Notes: generated by a model from the letters alone, not told the origin. A stretch of 64,000 nucleotides of DNA from Pseudomonas japonica (GCF_900188455.1 NZ_FZOL01000017.1:62001-126000); one strand, 5' to 3'. Positions 26,515 through 37,320 are shown, counted from the stretch's first letter. Made by a program: numbers and translations.

Positions 26515-27690
26515 ATGTTGCCCTCGAGTCCCGCCCGCCTGCTCCCCCTCGCCGCCGCCCTCCTCCTGCTCGCCGCCTGCGGCGATGGCCAGGCCCCGGA
26601 AGAGGCGCAAATGCCCGCGCCGAACGTCTCGGTGGAAACCGTGCGGATCCAGCCGCTGGCGATCAGCAGCGAGTTGTCCGGGCGCATCCAGGCGCCGCGC
26701 ATCGCCGAAGTGCGCGCGCGCGTCGCCGGGGTCGTGCTCAAGCGCGAGTACCGCGAGGGCAGCGATGTGAAACAGGGCGAGGTGCTGTTCCGCATCGACC
26801 CGGCGCCGTTCCAGGCCGACTACGACAGTGCCCGCGCGACCCTGGCCAAGGCCGAGGCGGCGCGCTATCAGGCCAGCTTGCAGGACCAGCGCTACGCCGA
26901 GCTGATCGCCATCAATGCGGTCAGCCGCCAGGACCGTGACAACGCCCGCGCCGCGGCGATGCAGGCGGATGCCGAGGTTGCCGCGGCCAAGGCGGCGGTG
27001 GAACGGGCTCGGCTCAATCTCGGTTACGCCACGGTCACCGCGCCGATCTCCGGACGCATTGGCCGTGCCCTGGTCACCGAGGGCGCGCTGGTAGGCCAGA
27101 ACGAGACCACGGCGCTGGCGACCATCCAGCAACTGGACCCGATCCATGCCGATGTCACCCAGTCGACCCGCGAGATCAACGCCCTGCGCCGCTCCCTGCG
27201 GGCCGGCGAGCTGCAGCAGGTCGGCCAGGACCAGGCCCGGGTCACCCTGATCCAGGACGACGGCACGCCCTACCCGCTGCCGGGCAAGCTGCTGTTCTCC
27301 GACATCGCCGTCGACCCGGGCACCGGCCAGATCACCCTGCGCAGCGAATTCCCCAACCCGGACCTCGACCTGCTGCCGGGCAGTTTCATCCGCGTGCGTG
27401 TCGAGCAGGCGATCCAGCCCCAGGGCATCAGCGTGCCGCAACAGGCGATCCTGCGTGACAGCGCCGGCCTGCCACGGGTGCTGGTGGTGGATGGCGAGCA
27501 GCGCATCGTCGAACGCGCGGTGGTGCTCGGCAGCGCGCAGAACAACCGCTGGATCGTCAGCGAAGGCCTGACCCCGGGTGATCGCGTGGTCACCGAGGGC
27601 CTGCAGCACGTCAAGGCCGGCGACCAGGTGCAGGTCACCGGCACCGATGCGGGCACCTCGTCCGTCGTTCAGAACACCACCGGCCAGTGA
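26515..27690 (+). CDS. RND efflux periplasmic adaptor lipoprotein (MexA/AcrA-like)
   Basis: 391 residues. The N-terminus has a lipoprotein signal with lipobox LLLAAC (LLPLAAALLLLAACGDGQ), so it should be anchored to the inner membrane facing the periplasm. Lipoyl and hairpin parts follow (VSVETVRIQPLAISSELSG, REGSDVKQGEVLFRIDP, LGYATVTAPISGRIG), then beta-barrel and membrane-proximal domains. ATG 26515 is preceded by GGAAGAA. Eleven bases separate it from the pump gene. No outer-membrane factor gene follows, so the complex would borrow one such as OprM. Close in type to MexA/TtgA but not assignable to a named system here. Confidence 0.93.
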   Translation: MLPSSPARLLPLAAALLLLAACGDGQAPEEAQMPAPNVSVETVRIQPLAISSELSGRIQAPRIAEVRARVAGVVLKREYREGSDVKQGEVLFRIDPAPFQADYDSARATLAKAEAARYQASLQDQRYAELIAINAVSRQDRDNARAAAMQADAEVAAAKAAVERARLNLGYATVTAPISGRIGRALVTEGALVGQNETTALATIQQLDPIHADVTQSTREINALRRSLRAGELQQVGQDQARVTLIQDDGTPYPLPGKLLFSDIAVDPGTGQITLRSEFPNPDLDLLPGSFIRVRVEQAIQPQGISVPQQAILRDSAGLPRVLVVDGEQRIVERAVVLGSAQNNRWIVSEGLTPGDRVVTEGLQHVKAGDQVQVTGTDAGTSSVVQNTTGQ

Positions 27691-27701
27691 GGGCCTGATT
27701 C

Positions 27702-30700
27702 ATGCCGCAGTTCTTCATCGATCGCCCGGTCTTTGCCTGGGTGGTCGCGTTGTTCATTCTTCTCGCCGGTGCCCTGGCCCTGCCCAAGCTGCCCGTGGCC
27801 CAGTACCCCAACGTCGCGCCGCCGCAGGTGGAGATCTACGCGGTGTATCCCGGCGCGTCGGCTCAGACCATGGATGAAAGCGTGGTCAGCCTGATCGAGC
27901 AGGAGCTCAACGGCGCCGATCACCTGCTGTACTTCTCCTCGCAGAGCAGCCTGGGCAGCGCCACCATCACCGCCACCTTCGAGCCGGGGACCAACCCGGA
28001 ACTGGCCCAGGTGGACGTGCAGAACCGCCTGAAGATCGTCGAGTCACGCCTGCCGCGGGCGGTGACCCAGCAGGGTCTGCAGGTGGAAAAAGTGTCCACC
28101 GGCTTCCTCCTCCTGGTGACCCTCAGCTCGGAAGACCCGCGTCTGGACGAGACCGCCCTGAGCGACTTTCTCGCGCGCAGCGTGATGAACGAGATCCGCC
28201 GCTTGCCCGGGGTCGGCAAGGCGCAACTGTATGGCTCCGAACGTGCCATGCGGGTGTGGATCGATCCGCAGAAGCTGATCGGCTTCAACCTCACCCCCGA
28301 GGACGTCAACAACGCCATCGCCGCGCAGAACGCCCAGGTCGCGCCGGGCAGCATCGGCGATCTGCCGGGGCGCTCCGGACAGGAAATCACCGCCAACGTA
28401 CTGGTCAAGGGCCAGCTGTCGAGCCCCGAGGAATTCGCCGCCATCGTCCTGCGCGCCAACCAGGATGGCTCCAGCGTCACCATCGGCGATGTCGCCCGGG
28501 TCGAGATCGGCAGCCAGGAATACCAGTTCGGCACCCGCCTCAACGGCAAGGCCGCCACCGCTTTCAGCGTGCAACTGGCGCCGGGGGCCAACGCGATGCA
28601 GACCGCGACCCTGGTCCGGGAGAAGATGGACGAGCTGTCGCGCTACTTCCCGCCGGGCGCGAAGTACGCCATTCCCTACGACACCTCGCCCTTCGTGAAA
28701 GTGTCCATCACCCAGGTGATCCACACCCTCGGCGAAGCCATGGTCCTGGTGTTCCTGGTGATGCTGCTGTTCCTGCAGAACATCCGCTACACCCTGATCC
28801 CCACCCTGGTGGTCCCGGTGGCGCTGATGGGCACCTTCGCCGCCATGCTCGCCCTGGGGTTCTCGATCAACGTCCTGACCCTGTTCGGCATGGTCCTGGC
28901 CATCGGCATCCTGGTCGACGACGCCATCGTCGTGGTGGAGAACGTCGAGCGCATCATGATGGAGGAAGGCCTGGCGCCGAAGGAGGCGACGCGCAAGGCC
29001 ATGGGCCAGATCAGCGGCGCCATCGTCGGCATCACCGTGGTGCTGGTGGCGGTGTTCCTGCCGATGGCGTTCATGAGCGGCTCGGTCGGCGTGATCTACC
29101 AGCAGTTCTCCATGTCCATGGCGGTCTCGATCCTGTTCTCGGCGTTCCTCGCCCTGAGCCTGACCCCGGCCCTGTGCGCCACCCTGCTCAAGCCGGTGGC
29201 CAAGGGCGAGCACCACGAGCGACGCGGCCTGTATGGCTGGTTCAACCGGCGTTTCGAGGCGCTGAGCAACGGCTACCAGCGCTGGGTCATCCACGCCATC
29301 GCCCGCAGCGGTCGCTACCTGCTGGTCTATGCCCTGCTGTTCGCCGCGCTGGTGTTCAGCTTCAGCCAGTTGCCGTCGTCGTTCCTGCCCACCGAGGACC
29401 AGGGCTACACCATCACCGACGTACAACTGCCGCCGGGTGCCAGTCGCGAGCGTACCGAACAGGTGGCGGCGCAGATCGAGGCGCAAAATGCCCAGGAAGC
29501 CGGCGTGGGCGACACCACGGTGATCCTCGGCTTCAGCTTCTCCGGCAACGGGCAGAACGCCGCGCTGGTGTTCACCACCCTCAAGGACTGGTCGCAGCGC
29601 ACGGCCGATGACGCCGCGGCGGCCATCGCCGAACGCGCGACGATCGCCTTCAGCCAGTTCAAGAACGCCATCGCCTATTCGGTGCTGCCGCCACCGGTGG
29701 ACGGCCTGGGCACCTCGACCGGCTTCGAGTTCCGTCTGCAGGACCGTGGCGGCCTGGGCTACGCCCGGCTGATGGCGGCGCGCGACCAGTTGCTCGCGGC
29801 CGCGCAGAAGAGCCCGGTGCTGGTCAACGTGCGCGAGAGCGCCCTGGCGGAAAGCCCGCAGGTGCAACTGGAGATCGACCGCAAGCAGGCCAATGCCCTT
29901 GGCGTGTCGTTCGCCGATATCGGCACGGTGCTGAATACCGCGGTGGGTTCCAGCTACGTCAACGACTTCCCCAACCAGGGCCGCATGCAGCGGGTGGTGG
30001 TCCAGGCCGAAGGCGACAGCCGCAGCCAGGTCGAGGACCTGCTGAAAATCCACGTGCGCAACAGCAGCGGCAAGATGGTCCCGTTGGCCGCCTTCGCCCG
30101 CGCCCAGTGGGTCTCGGGGCCGGTGCAACTGACCCGCTACAACGGCTATCCGGCGATTGCCGTGAGCGGTGAGCCGACCCCGGGGCACAGCTCCGGCGAA
30201 GCCATGGCCGAGATCGAGCGTCTGGTCGGCGACCTGCCTCTCGGTTTCGGTCTGGAGTGGACCGGCCTGTCCCTGCAGGAGAAGCTGTCCGGCAGCCAGG
30301 CGCCGTTGCTGATGGCCCTGTCCTTGCTGGTGGTGTTCCTCTGCCTGGCAGCGCTGTACGAAAGCTGGTCGATCCCTACCTCGGTGCTGCTGGTGGTGCC
30401 GCTGGGGATTCTCGGCGCGGTGCTGGCGGTGACCTTGCGCGGGCTGCCCAACGATGTGTTCTTCAAGGTGGGGCTGATCACCCTGATCGGCCTGTCGGCG
30501 AAGAACGCCATCCTGATCATCGAGTTCGCCAAAAGCCTGGTGGATCAGGGGCATGACCTGCTGGACGCGACGGTCCAGGCCGCGCGCCTGCGTCTGCGGC
30601 CGATCGTCATGACCTCGCTGGCCTTCATCCTCGGCGTGGTGCCGCTGGCCATCGCCACCGGCGCCAGCTCGGCGAGCCAGCAGGCGATCGGCACCGGGGT

Positions 30701-30824
30701 GGTCGGCGGGATGCTCAGCGCGACGCTGGCGGTGGTGTTCGTGCCGGTGTTCTTCGTGGTGGTGATGCGGGTGACCGGGTATCAGCGCAAGAAGGCTGCC
30801 GAGGCGCTTGCGGATCCGCTGTAA
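27702..30824 (+). CDS. RND multidrug efflux transporter, HAE1 family (MexB/AcrB-like)
   Basis: 1040 residues, the usual length. Hallmarks are the N-terminal MPQFFIDRPVFAWVVALFI, the proton-relay Asp pair in GILVDDAIVVVENVE, the Lys in GLSAKNAILIIEFAK, the segment STGFLLLVTL and the transmembrane 11-12 region. It pumps drugs, detergents or aromatic toxins from the periplasm and inner leaflet using the proton gradient, working as a trimer with the adaptor upstream. The two-gene adaptor-pump layout without an outer-membrane channel resembles AdeAB-, MexVW- or MexJK-type operons. It ends just before a strong terminator. Substrate range cannot be read from sequence alone. Confidence 0.95.
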   Translation: MPQFFIDRPVFAWVVALFILLAGALALPKLPVAQYPNVAPPQVEIYAVYPGASAQTMDESVVSLIEQELNGADHLLYFSSQSSLGSATITATFEPGTNPELAQVDVQNRLKIVESRLPRAVTQQGLQVEKVSTGFLLLVTLSSEDPRLDETALSDFLARSVMNEIRRLPGVGKAQLYGSERAMRVWIDPQKLIGFNLTPEDVNNAIAAQNAQVAPGSIGDLPGRSGQEITANVLVKGQLSSPEEFAAIVLRANQDGSSVTIGDVARVEIGSQEYQFGTRLNGKAATAFSVQLAPGANAMQTATLVREKMDELSRYFPPGAKYAIPYDTSPFVKVSITQVIHTLGEAMVLVFLVMLLFLQNIRYTLIPTLVVPVALMGTFAAMLALGFSINVLTLFGMVLAIGILVDDAIVVVENVERIMMEEGLAPKEATRKAMGQISGAIVGITVVLVAVFLPMAFMSGSVGVIYQQFSMSMAVSILFSAFLALSLTPALCATLLKPVAKGEHHERRGLYGWFNRRFEALSNGYQRWVIHAIARSGRYLLVYALLFAALVFSFSQLPSSFLPTEDQGYTITDVQLPPGASRERTEQVAAQIEAQNAQEAGVGDTTVILGFSFSGNGQNAALVFTTLKDWSQRTADDAAAAIAERATIAFSQFKNAIAYSVLPPPVDGLGTSTGFEFRLQDRGGLGYARLMAARDQLLAAAQKSPVLVNVRESALAESPQVQLEIDRKQANALGVSFADIGTVLNTAVGSSYVNDFPNQGRMQRVVVQAEGDSRSQVEDLLKIHVRNSSGKMVPLAAFARAQWVSGPVQLTRYNGYPAIAVSGEPTPGHSSGEAMAEIERLVGDLPLGFGLEWTGLSLQEKLSGSQAPLLMALSLLVVFLCLAALYESWSIPTSVLLVVPLGILGAVLAVTLRGLPNDVFFKVGLITLIGLSAKNAILIIEFAKSLVDQGHDLLDATVQAARLRLRPIVMTSLAFILGVVPLAIATGASSASQQAIGTGVVGGMLSATLAVVFVPVFFVVVMRVTGYQRKKAAEALADPL

Positions 30825-30835
30825 CAAGGGAGGCA

Positions 30836-30856
30836 GGGACCGCTTTGCGGTCCTTT
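30836..30856 (+). terminator. Rho-independent terminator after the RND operon
   Basis: GGACCGC-TTT-GCGGTCC followed by TTT starts 12 bases after the pump's TAA. A REP-like solo core (GCGGGCAAGCCACGC) follows at about 30857-30880, before mobA. Confidence 0.75.
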
Positions 30857-30953
30857 CGCGGGCAAGCCACGCTTCTACGGGGTGAGTGCGGGTCACTCGA
30901 CAGCGGGGTGCCATCATGGGAAGGTGACCGCCCACAGACGGAATCCCCATTCA

Positions 30954-31550
30954 ATGAGCACCACGCCCCTGCCCTCCTGCTCCATCCTGATCCTGGCCGG
31001 TGGTCGCGGCCAGCGCATGGGCGGGCGGGACAAGGGTTTGCTGCAATGGCACGGCGAGCCGCTGATCGCGCATCTGCACAAGACCGTGCGGCCCCTCAGC
31101 GATGACCTGATCATCTCCTGCAACCGCAATATCGAGGCCTACCGGCCTTACGCCGATACGCTGGTGCAGGATGCGCAAGCGGATTTCCCGGGGCCGATGG
31201 CCGGTGTCCTCGCCGCGCTGCAGGTCGCCCGCCATGACTGGCTGCTGGTCCTCGCCTGCGACGCGCCACGGGTCGACCGGAGCCTGCTGGAATCCCTCCT
31301 GGCCCTGGCCAGCGAGGCACGCACGCCGGTCATGGTGCGCCAGGCCGGGCACTGGCAACCGATGTTCAGCCTGCTGCCGCGCACACTCGCAGGCACGCTT
31401 TCAGCCGCCTGGGAACGTGGCGATCGCAGTCTGTCATGGGTGTTGCGTGGCGGGCCCTTGCTGGCCCTGGATTGCGCCGAAGACGATCCGCGGCTGACCA
31501 ACTTCAATACGCCGCAGGCCCTCGACGACGACGCCTCAGCGCAGTCGTGA
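30954..31550 (+). CDS. mobA: Molybdenum cofactor guanylyltransferase MobA
   Basis: 198 residues. The N-terminus SILILAGGRGQRMGGRDKGLLQW is the diagnostic nucleotide-binding motif LAGGxxxRMGGxDKG. Further blocks typical of MobA are GPMAGVLAAL, LLVLACDAPRV and a C-terminal FNTP. It attaches GMP from GTP to Mo-molybdopterin, making the bis-MGD cofactor of DMSO-reductase-family enzymes in the cytoplasm. ATG 30954 fits the motif position; an upstream in-frame start would add a non-conserved tail. It converges with and overlaps the MarR gene by 15 bases at the 3' end. Confidence 0.95.
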   Translation: MSTTPLPSCSILILAGGRGQRMGGRDKGLLQWHGEPLIAHLHKTVRPLSDDLIISCNRNIEAYRPYADTLVQDAQADFPGPMAGVLAALQVARHDWLLVLACDAPRVDRSLLESLLALASEARTPVMVRQAGHWQPMFSLLPRTLAGTLSAAWERGDRSLSWVLRGGPLLALDCAEDDPRLTNFNTPQALDDDASAQS

Positions 31551-31988
31551 ACGGATCTGCCGGCAGGTATCGAGCATCTGCTGGCGGTTCTGCGGTTCGA
31601 GACCGAGCTTGCCGTTCATGCAATCGAGCAGTTGCGCCGCTTCCAGCTTCAGCGCCTTGCCCTTGTCGGTCAGCAGCACCTTGCGCCGACGCCGGTCGCC
31701 AGGGTCGAGATAGACGGTGATGAACCCGGCATCGGTGAGACGGCGAATGATCGGCGTCAGGGTGCCGAGGTCGAACAGGGTCACCGCGCTGAGCGAGCTG
31801 ATGGACATGTCGTCCTCTCCCCACAGGCCGATCAGCACCAGCAATTGCGGGTAGGTCACGCCATGCCGGCGCAGCGGTTCGCCGTAGTCGCGGACCATGG
31901 CATTGGCGGTGGAATACAGGGTGAAGCACAGCATTCTGTCGAAATCGAAGGTTGGTTCTTCCATAGGCGTCTCTCGGGTGGCGATCAT
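31536..31988 (-). CDS. MarR-family regulator, OhrR-like
   Basis: 150 residues from ATG 31988, or 142 from ATG 31964. The N-terminal segment FDFDRMLCFTLYSTANAM carries a Cys at the place of the peroxide-sensing Cys of OhrR (DNQLCFALY). The winged helix follows: YPQLLVLIGLWGEDDMSISSLS, LFDLGTLTPIIRRLTDAGFI, DPGDRRRRKVLLTDKG. OhrR proteins repress organic-hydroperoxide resistance genes until the Cys is oxidised. I prefer 31988 because it overlaps the stop of the upstream relic (ATGA) and has AGAGGGG upstream, but the shorter start matches family length equally well. No ohr gene is nearby. Confidence 0.85.
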   Translation of the reverse strand: MIATRETPMEEPTFDFDRMLCFTLYSTANAMVRDYGEPLRRHGVTYPQLLVLIGLWGEDDMSISSLSAVTLFDLGTLTPIIRRLTDAGFITVYLDPGDRRRRKVLLTDKGKALKLEAAQLLDCMNGKLGLEPQNRQQMLDTCRQIRSRLR

Positions 31989-32527
31989 CCGGCCACCCCT
32001 CTTTGCTCGTTGCATGCCCAACGCCGCGGCAGGACGAAATCCACGCGTCCGCTGCCGGTGCCGGGCAGTGTTGTCTTGACAGTGATTGCCGCGGGTACCG
32101 GCCGGATGGACAGACCATCCCGGCAGTGTCCCAGGCTCAGGGGTTGTTCGACGGGCAGGCCGTGGAGAGTGCGGATCCGGGCGTTGGGAAACAGGTTGTT
32201 CATCCTTGATATCTGTCGGTGCCGCAGCCCCGCCCCGCTGTTTGTGACCAGGTGCGCCAGGGTGGCCCCGGCAGCCACGGCCCTGAGCATCCGATACAGG
32301 CCGTAGTCCGCGGACAATGGCAGGGAGCACAGGATGTTGTCAGTGACTTCACAAGCCAGATTACTGCGCAAGGAGTCCAGTGCCGTAGCGGCGTTGCGGC
32401 GGCGGACCATCACCCCGCGCGATACGTCCAGGCCTTTCATGGCGCACGCCGGACCCGGGAGATGCAAGGCACGCAAACGTTGTCGACGGGCGAGGTTCCT
32501 GTCATCGAATGCCCTGACGCTGTCCAT
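31985..32527 (-). pseudogene. Relic of an AMP-dependent acyl/aminoacyl ligase
   Basis: An open frame of 180 codons that looks like an internally deleted ANL-family ligase. GVMVRRRNAATALDSLRS and DNILCSLPLSADYGLYRM correspond to the GVVxSHRN ... ILxxLPLSFDYG region. Then, after a jump, ISRMNNLFPNARIRTLHGL corresponds to the later LPNARxxxMYGL region. The P-loop, most of the core and the C-terminal lid domain are absent, and the residues are diverged (HGLP for YGLT). It is therefore probably inactive. Its TGA overlaps the MarR ATG, so the relic may still matter as a translated leader for that gene. The assignment rests on pattern recognition only. Confidence 0.5.
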
Positions 32528-32724
32528 AGCAAAGACGCCTTAATTGGTTTGCGAAAAAAGTAAAGACTCAGAGCTTCCAAAACATCCAGAAGTGTGAACT
32601 GGGTCCGATTTTCAGCAAGATTGCCCCATTCGAAGGAATATAGCTAGTTGCTATGATGGCGAATAAATGGCGTCAATGAAACGCGCAAGCCCGCGCGTGG
32701 CGGGCTGTTCAGCGGGCAGGCAGG

Positions 32725-32758
32725 AAAAACTTTCCCGGCCATCCGAATGGATGGCCGG
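32725..32758 (-). terminator. Rho-independent terminator of the gnd-zwf operon
   Basis: Read on the minus strand, a perfect stem CCGGCCATCC-ATTC-GGATGGCCGG is followed by GAAAGTTTTT. It lies just after the zwf stop codon. The preceding 200 bases, 32528 to 32724, are locally AT-rich and hold no recognisable gene. Confidence 0.85.
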
Positions 32759-32768
32759 TCGAAGTCAC

Positions 32769-34267
<1,499 letters not shown>

Positions 34268-34271
<4 letters not shown>

Positions 34272-35248
34272 TCGCGACGCTCGACATGGCCGCCGAAACC
34301 GAAGCGCATCGCCGACAGCAGCTTGTCGCCGTAGGTGCCCGCCTGCTGTTGCGAACGGAAGCGGGCGAACAGCGCGCTGCTCAGCACCGGCGCCGGCACG
34401 CCCTGCTCCACCGCGGCATCGATGGTCCAGCGGCCCTCGCCACTGTCGGCCACCGCGCCGCTGTAGTGACTCAGTTGCGGATCGGCCGCGAGGGCGTCGG
34501 CGGTGAGGTCGAGCAGCCAGGAGGTGACCACGCTGCCGCGGCGCCAGACCTCGGCGATCTGTGCCACATCCAGGTCATAGCGCTGGTCTTGCGGCAACGC
34601 CTCGCCGGCCTTGCCGCGAAGGATGTCGAAGCCCTCGGCGTAGGCCTGCATCAGACCGTATTCGATGCCGTTGTGGACCATCTTGACGAAGTGCCCGGCG
34701 CCGGCCGGACCGGCATGGATATAGCCGTGTTCGGCGCGCCCCGGCTCGCCTTCGCGGCCGCGGGTGCGGGGGATGTCACCGAGCCCCGGGGCAAGGCTGG
34801 CGAACAGCGGATCGAGGCGTTCGATCACCGCCTGTTCGCCACCGATCATCATGCAGTAGCCGCGCTCCAGGCCCCAGACACCGCCGGAAGTACCGACATC
34901 GACGTAGTGCAGCTTGCGCGTGGCCAGTTCGCCGGCACGGCGGATATCGTCCTTGTAGAAGGTGTTGCCGCCGTCGATGATCGTGTCGCCGGCCTCCAGC
35001 AGATCGGCCAGTTGCGCGATGGTCTGCTCGGTCGGCTCGCCGGCCGGGAGCATCACCCATACCGCGCGCGGCTTGCGCAGTTGCCGCACCAGCTCCGGGA
35101 GGTCCGCCGCGCCTTGCGCGCCCTCCACCACCAGCCCGTCGATGGCCACCTGATTACGGTCGCTCACCACCATCTGGTGACCGTTGCGCATCAGGCGCCG
35201 CGCTATGTTGCCGCCCATGCGGCCCAGCCCCACGATTCCCAGTTGCAT
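34268..35248 (-). CDS. gnd: 6-phosphogluconate dehydrogenase, decarboxylating (short, YqeC/GntZ-like form)
   Basis: 326 residues, much shorter than the classical 470-residue enzyme but normal for the short-chain form. Rossmann motif GIVGLGRMGGNIARRLM, substrate segment TSGGVWGLERGYCMMIGG and catalytic-Lys segment GHFVKMVHNGIEYG are present. It oxidatively decarboxylates 6-phosphogluconate to ribulose-5-phosphate; the short forms are often NAD-preferring. GGAGCATCGGC precedes the ATG. Coupled to zwf by a four-base overlap, the two catalyse the dehydrogenase steps of the oxidative pentose-phosphate pathway (lactonase not present here). Confidence 0.94.
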
Positions 35249-35413
35249 GCCGATGCTCCGTTCGAAGGATGAAATGTCGCGTCAGGTCCACAGGTTAGTC
35301 CAGTGGTGATGACAATGGTTTCACGACGAACGGCGAGACAGCGGCGAATAAAAAAGTTCCACCAGACGGAAAAAGAATTCAGAATCGCGCCCCGTCAAGC
35401 GTCTACGCTGCAG

Positions 35414-35424
35414 TTGTATGACAA
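35414..35424. promoter_or_regulatory. TTGTATGACAA palindrome between gnd and a small gene
   Basis: A TTGT-N3-ACAA palindrome of the type bound by FadR-class GntR regulators. It lies 165 bases upstream of gnd and 20 bases upstream of the divergent small gene. Sugar-acid operons are often controlled by GntR proteins, so a role in gnd-zwf control is possible. No GntR gene is in the window. Confidence 0.3.
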
Positions 35425-35443
35425 GTCATTAGTGAGGTGCACG

Positions 35444-35611
35444 ATGCAAACCCTGATCTCGGCAAGCCCGCCCCAGACGCTCTACGTCTCGATTCGCCGT
35501 GACGAACTGCAACGCCTGAAGCAGGAACGCGACGAGCTCCAGGAGCAGGTCGCGCGTCTCAATCTGCTGCTGCAACAGGCTCAGCCCCAGCGTCATCCCG
35601 CCACGCGCTGA
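35444..35611 (+). CDS. Small coiled-coil protein, unknown function
   Basis: 55 residues. After an extended N-terminus (MQTLISASPPQTLYVSIRRD) comes a heptad-like amphipathic stretch of about 32 residues (ELQRLKQERDELQEQVARLNLLLQQ) that should form a coiled coil. GTGAGGTGCACG upstream of the ATG is a good ribosome site. No signal peptide or membrane segment. It could be a small dimerising adaptor. It ends 20 bases before the convergent LysE-type gene; a GCTGCTGGC hairpin at 35622-35643 may terminate both. Confidence 0.6.
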   Translation: MQTLISASPPQTLYVSIRRDELQRLKQERDELQEQVARLNLLLQQAQPQRHPATR

Positions 35612-35630
35612 ATCCCCTCGCGCTGCTGGC

Positions 35631-36239
35631 TCAGGCCAGCAGCAAGCGACACCAGTACACCACCCCCACCGCCGCCAGCAGCAACAGCAGCCACGCCGAC
35701 AGGCGCGCGATGCCTGCCTTGTAGCGTTGCGCCAGAGCGTGGCGCATCAGGCCGATGTACAGCGCCAGGATCCCCAGGTCGACCAGCAGCCAGAGCAGCG
35801 CCAGCAGGCCGATGCTGGTGCCGAACGACGCCGTCACCGGAATGAACTGCGGAAACAGGGCGACGAAGAACAGGATGTCCTTGGGATTGGCGATGCCGAT
35901 CAGAAAGCCCTGCCACCAGCCGTTGGCCCTGGCGGTCGCGACCTGTTCCGCTGTGCCGGTGTCGCGCAGCCCGCTGAAGCCCAGCCAGCCGATGAACAGG
36001 CAGCCCAGCAGCGCGCCCCATTGCAGGACCTGCGGGCTCAGCGCCAGGGTGCCGGCGAGTATCGCCGCGGCCGCGGCCACCAGGATCAGCGAAGCGGCAT
36101 TGGCCCCCAGCGCGGTGCGGATGGCGCTGCCGGTGCCCGAGCGGCTGGCGGCATCGAGCACCAGCAGGACCACCGGCCCGGGGGTGGCGATCAACAGGAT
36201 GACAGTGCCCAGGTAGGCGATCAGCAGCGGTGTATTCAT
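35631..36239 (-). CDS. LysE-family amino-acid exporter
   Basis: 202 residues, six hydrophobic segments. The start LLIAYLGTVILLIATPGPVVLLVLD has the family's ATPGP motif, and GFLIGIANPKDILFFVALFPQFI has the NPK-FF signature of LysE/RhtB exporters. These pump out amino acids or homoserine lactones across the inner membrane. It is divergent from a LysR-type regulator 113 bases away, the standard arrangement in which the regulator senses the exported amino acid. Substrate not determinable. Confidence 0.92.
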   Translation of the reverse strand: MNTPLLIAYLGTVILLIATPGPVVLLVLDAASRSGTGSAIRTALGANAASLILVAAAAAILAGTLALSPQVLQWGALLGCLFIGWLGFSGLRDTGTAEQVATARANGWWQGFLIGIANPKDILFFVALFPQFIPVTASFGTSIGLLALLWLLVDLGILALYIGLMRHALAQRYKAGIARLSAWLLLLLAAVGVVYWCRLLLA

Positions 36240-36352
36240 GTTCGGTTCTCGACACGTTGATTGCGCGCATTGTGTGGCGCACCGGGTGCCTTGAAAAACG
36301 CAAAATGCGCTGGCCTACTATGACTCCGACTCATGATGAGCCCGCTTCCACC

Positions 36353-37252
36353 ATGGCCGACCGTCTGCCCCCGCTCTACGCCCTGCGTGCCTTCGAGGTC
36401 GCCGCCCGCTCCTGCTCCTTCACTCGCGCCGGCGCTGAACTGGCGCTGACCCAGAGCGCCATCAGCCGGCATATCCGCAGCCTGGAAGAGCAGCTCGGCT
36501 GCCGCCTGTTCGAACGCAATGGCCCGCGCCTGCGCCTGACCGATGCCGGGCAGCGCCTGGCCAGGCAGCTCAGCGCCGGCTTCAGCCTGATCGAGCAGGC
36601 TTGCCAGCCGTTTCGCGGCGCCGCGCGGCAACTGCGCCTGAAGGCACCCTCGACCCTGACCATGCACTGGCTGCTGGGCTGCCTGGAGCGTTTTCGCGAG
36701 CACCAGGACAGGACCCTGGTGCAGCTGTCCAGCGTGTGGATGGACCAGGACAATGTGGATTTCGCCAGCGAGCCCTATGACTGCGCGGTGTTGCTGGGCA
36801 ATGGTCAGTTCGGCGAACGGGTGAAGTGCCGCAAGCTGTTCGAGGAATGGCTGATTCCGATCTGCGCACCGTCGCTGCTGGGCGAAGGACCGTGGGATGC
36901 GGCCTGGCTGGCGCGCATGGCGCTGGTGCATCCGTCCGCCGACCGTCGCGACTGGACGCGCTGGCTGCACGGCAGCGGGCTCGCCGGGCCTGTCGAGCTG
37001 AACCGCGGCGCCTGTTTCGACACACTGGACCAGGGCATGGCCGCGGCGATGGCCGGGCATGGGGTGTCGGTGGGCGACCTGGCCCTGGTCGGCACGCATC
37101 TGCGCGATGGGCGGCTGGCCCTGCCGTTTCGCCAGGCGGTGGCCACCGGGGATGGCTATTACCTGGTGTGGCCGCAGGGCAGTGCCTGGGAGGACGCGAT
37201 TCTGGGGTTGGGGGAGTTTCTGCTGGGGCAGAAGCCGGAGCCGGTGCTTTAG
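36353..37252 (+). CDS. LysR-type regulator, GcvA-like
   Basis: 299 residues. The winged helix-turn-helix LYALRAFEVAARSCSFTRAGAELALTQSAISRHIRSLEEQLGC is followed by an effector-binding domain ending in the GcvA-like FRQAVATGDGYYLVWP. ATG 36353 matches the family start (MADRLPPLYALRAF); an ATG 33 bases upstream is possible. It probably regulates the divergent LysE exporter in response to an amino acid. Downstream lies the nested hairpin element. Confidence 0.92.
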   Translation: MADRLPPLYALRAFEVAARSCSFTRAGAELALTQSAISRHIRSLEEQLGCRLFERNGPRLRLTDAGQRLARQLSAGFSLIEQACQPFRGAARQLRLKAPSTLTMHWLLGCLERFREHQDRTLVQLSSVWMDQDNVDFASEPYDCAVLLGNGQFGERVKCRKLFEEWLIPICAPSLLGEGPWDAAWLARMALVHPSADRRDWTRWLHGSGLAGPVELNRGACFDTLDQGMAAAMAGHGVSVGDLALVGTHLRDGRLALPFRQAVATGDGYYLVWPQGSAWEDAILGLGEFLLGQKPEPVL

Positions 37253-37320
37253 GTTTTCGCTGGTTTCGCGGGTTGGACAGGGAACCGCGTCAAGGCTGAC
37301 TGGTGCTCGCCTCAACATAT

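Noticed and set aside
28044..30950. 968-codon open frame antisense to the RND pump
   Set aside because: His/Gln/Arg-rich low-complexity translation opposite a clear AcrB-type gene; a compositional artefact.
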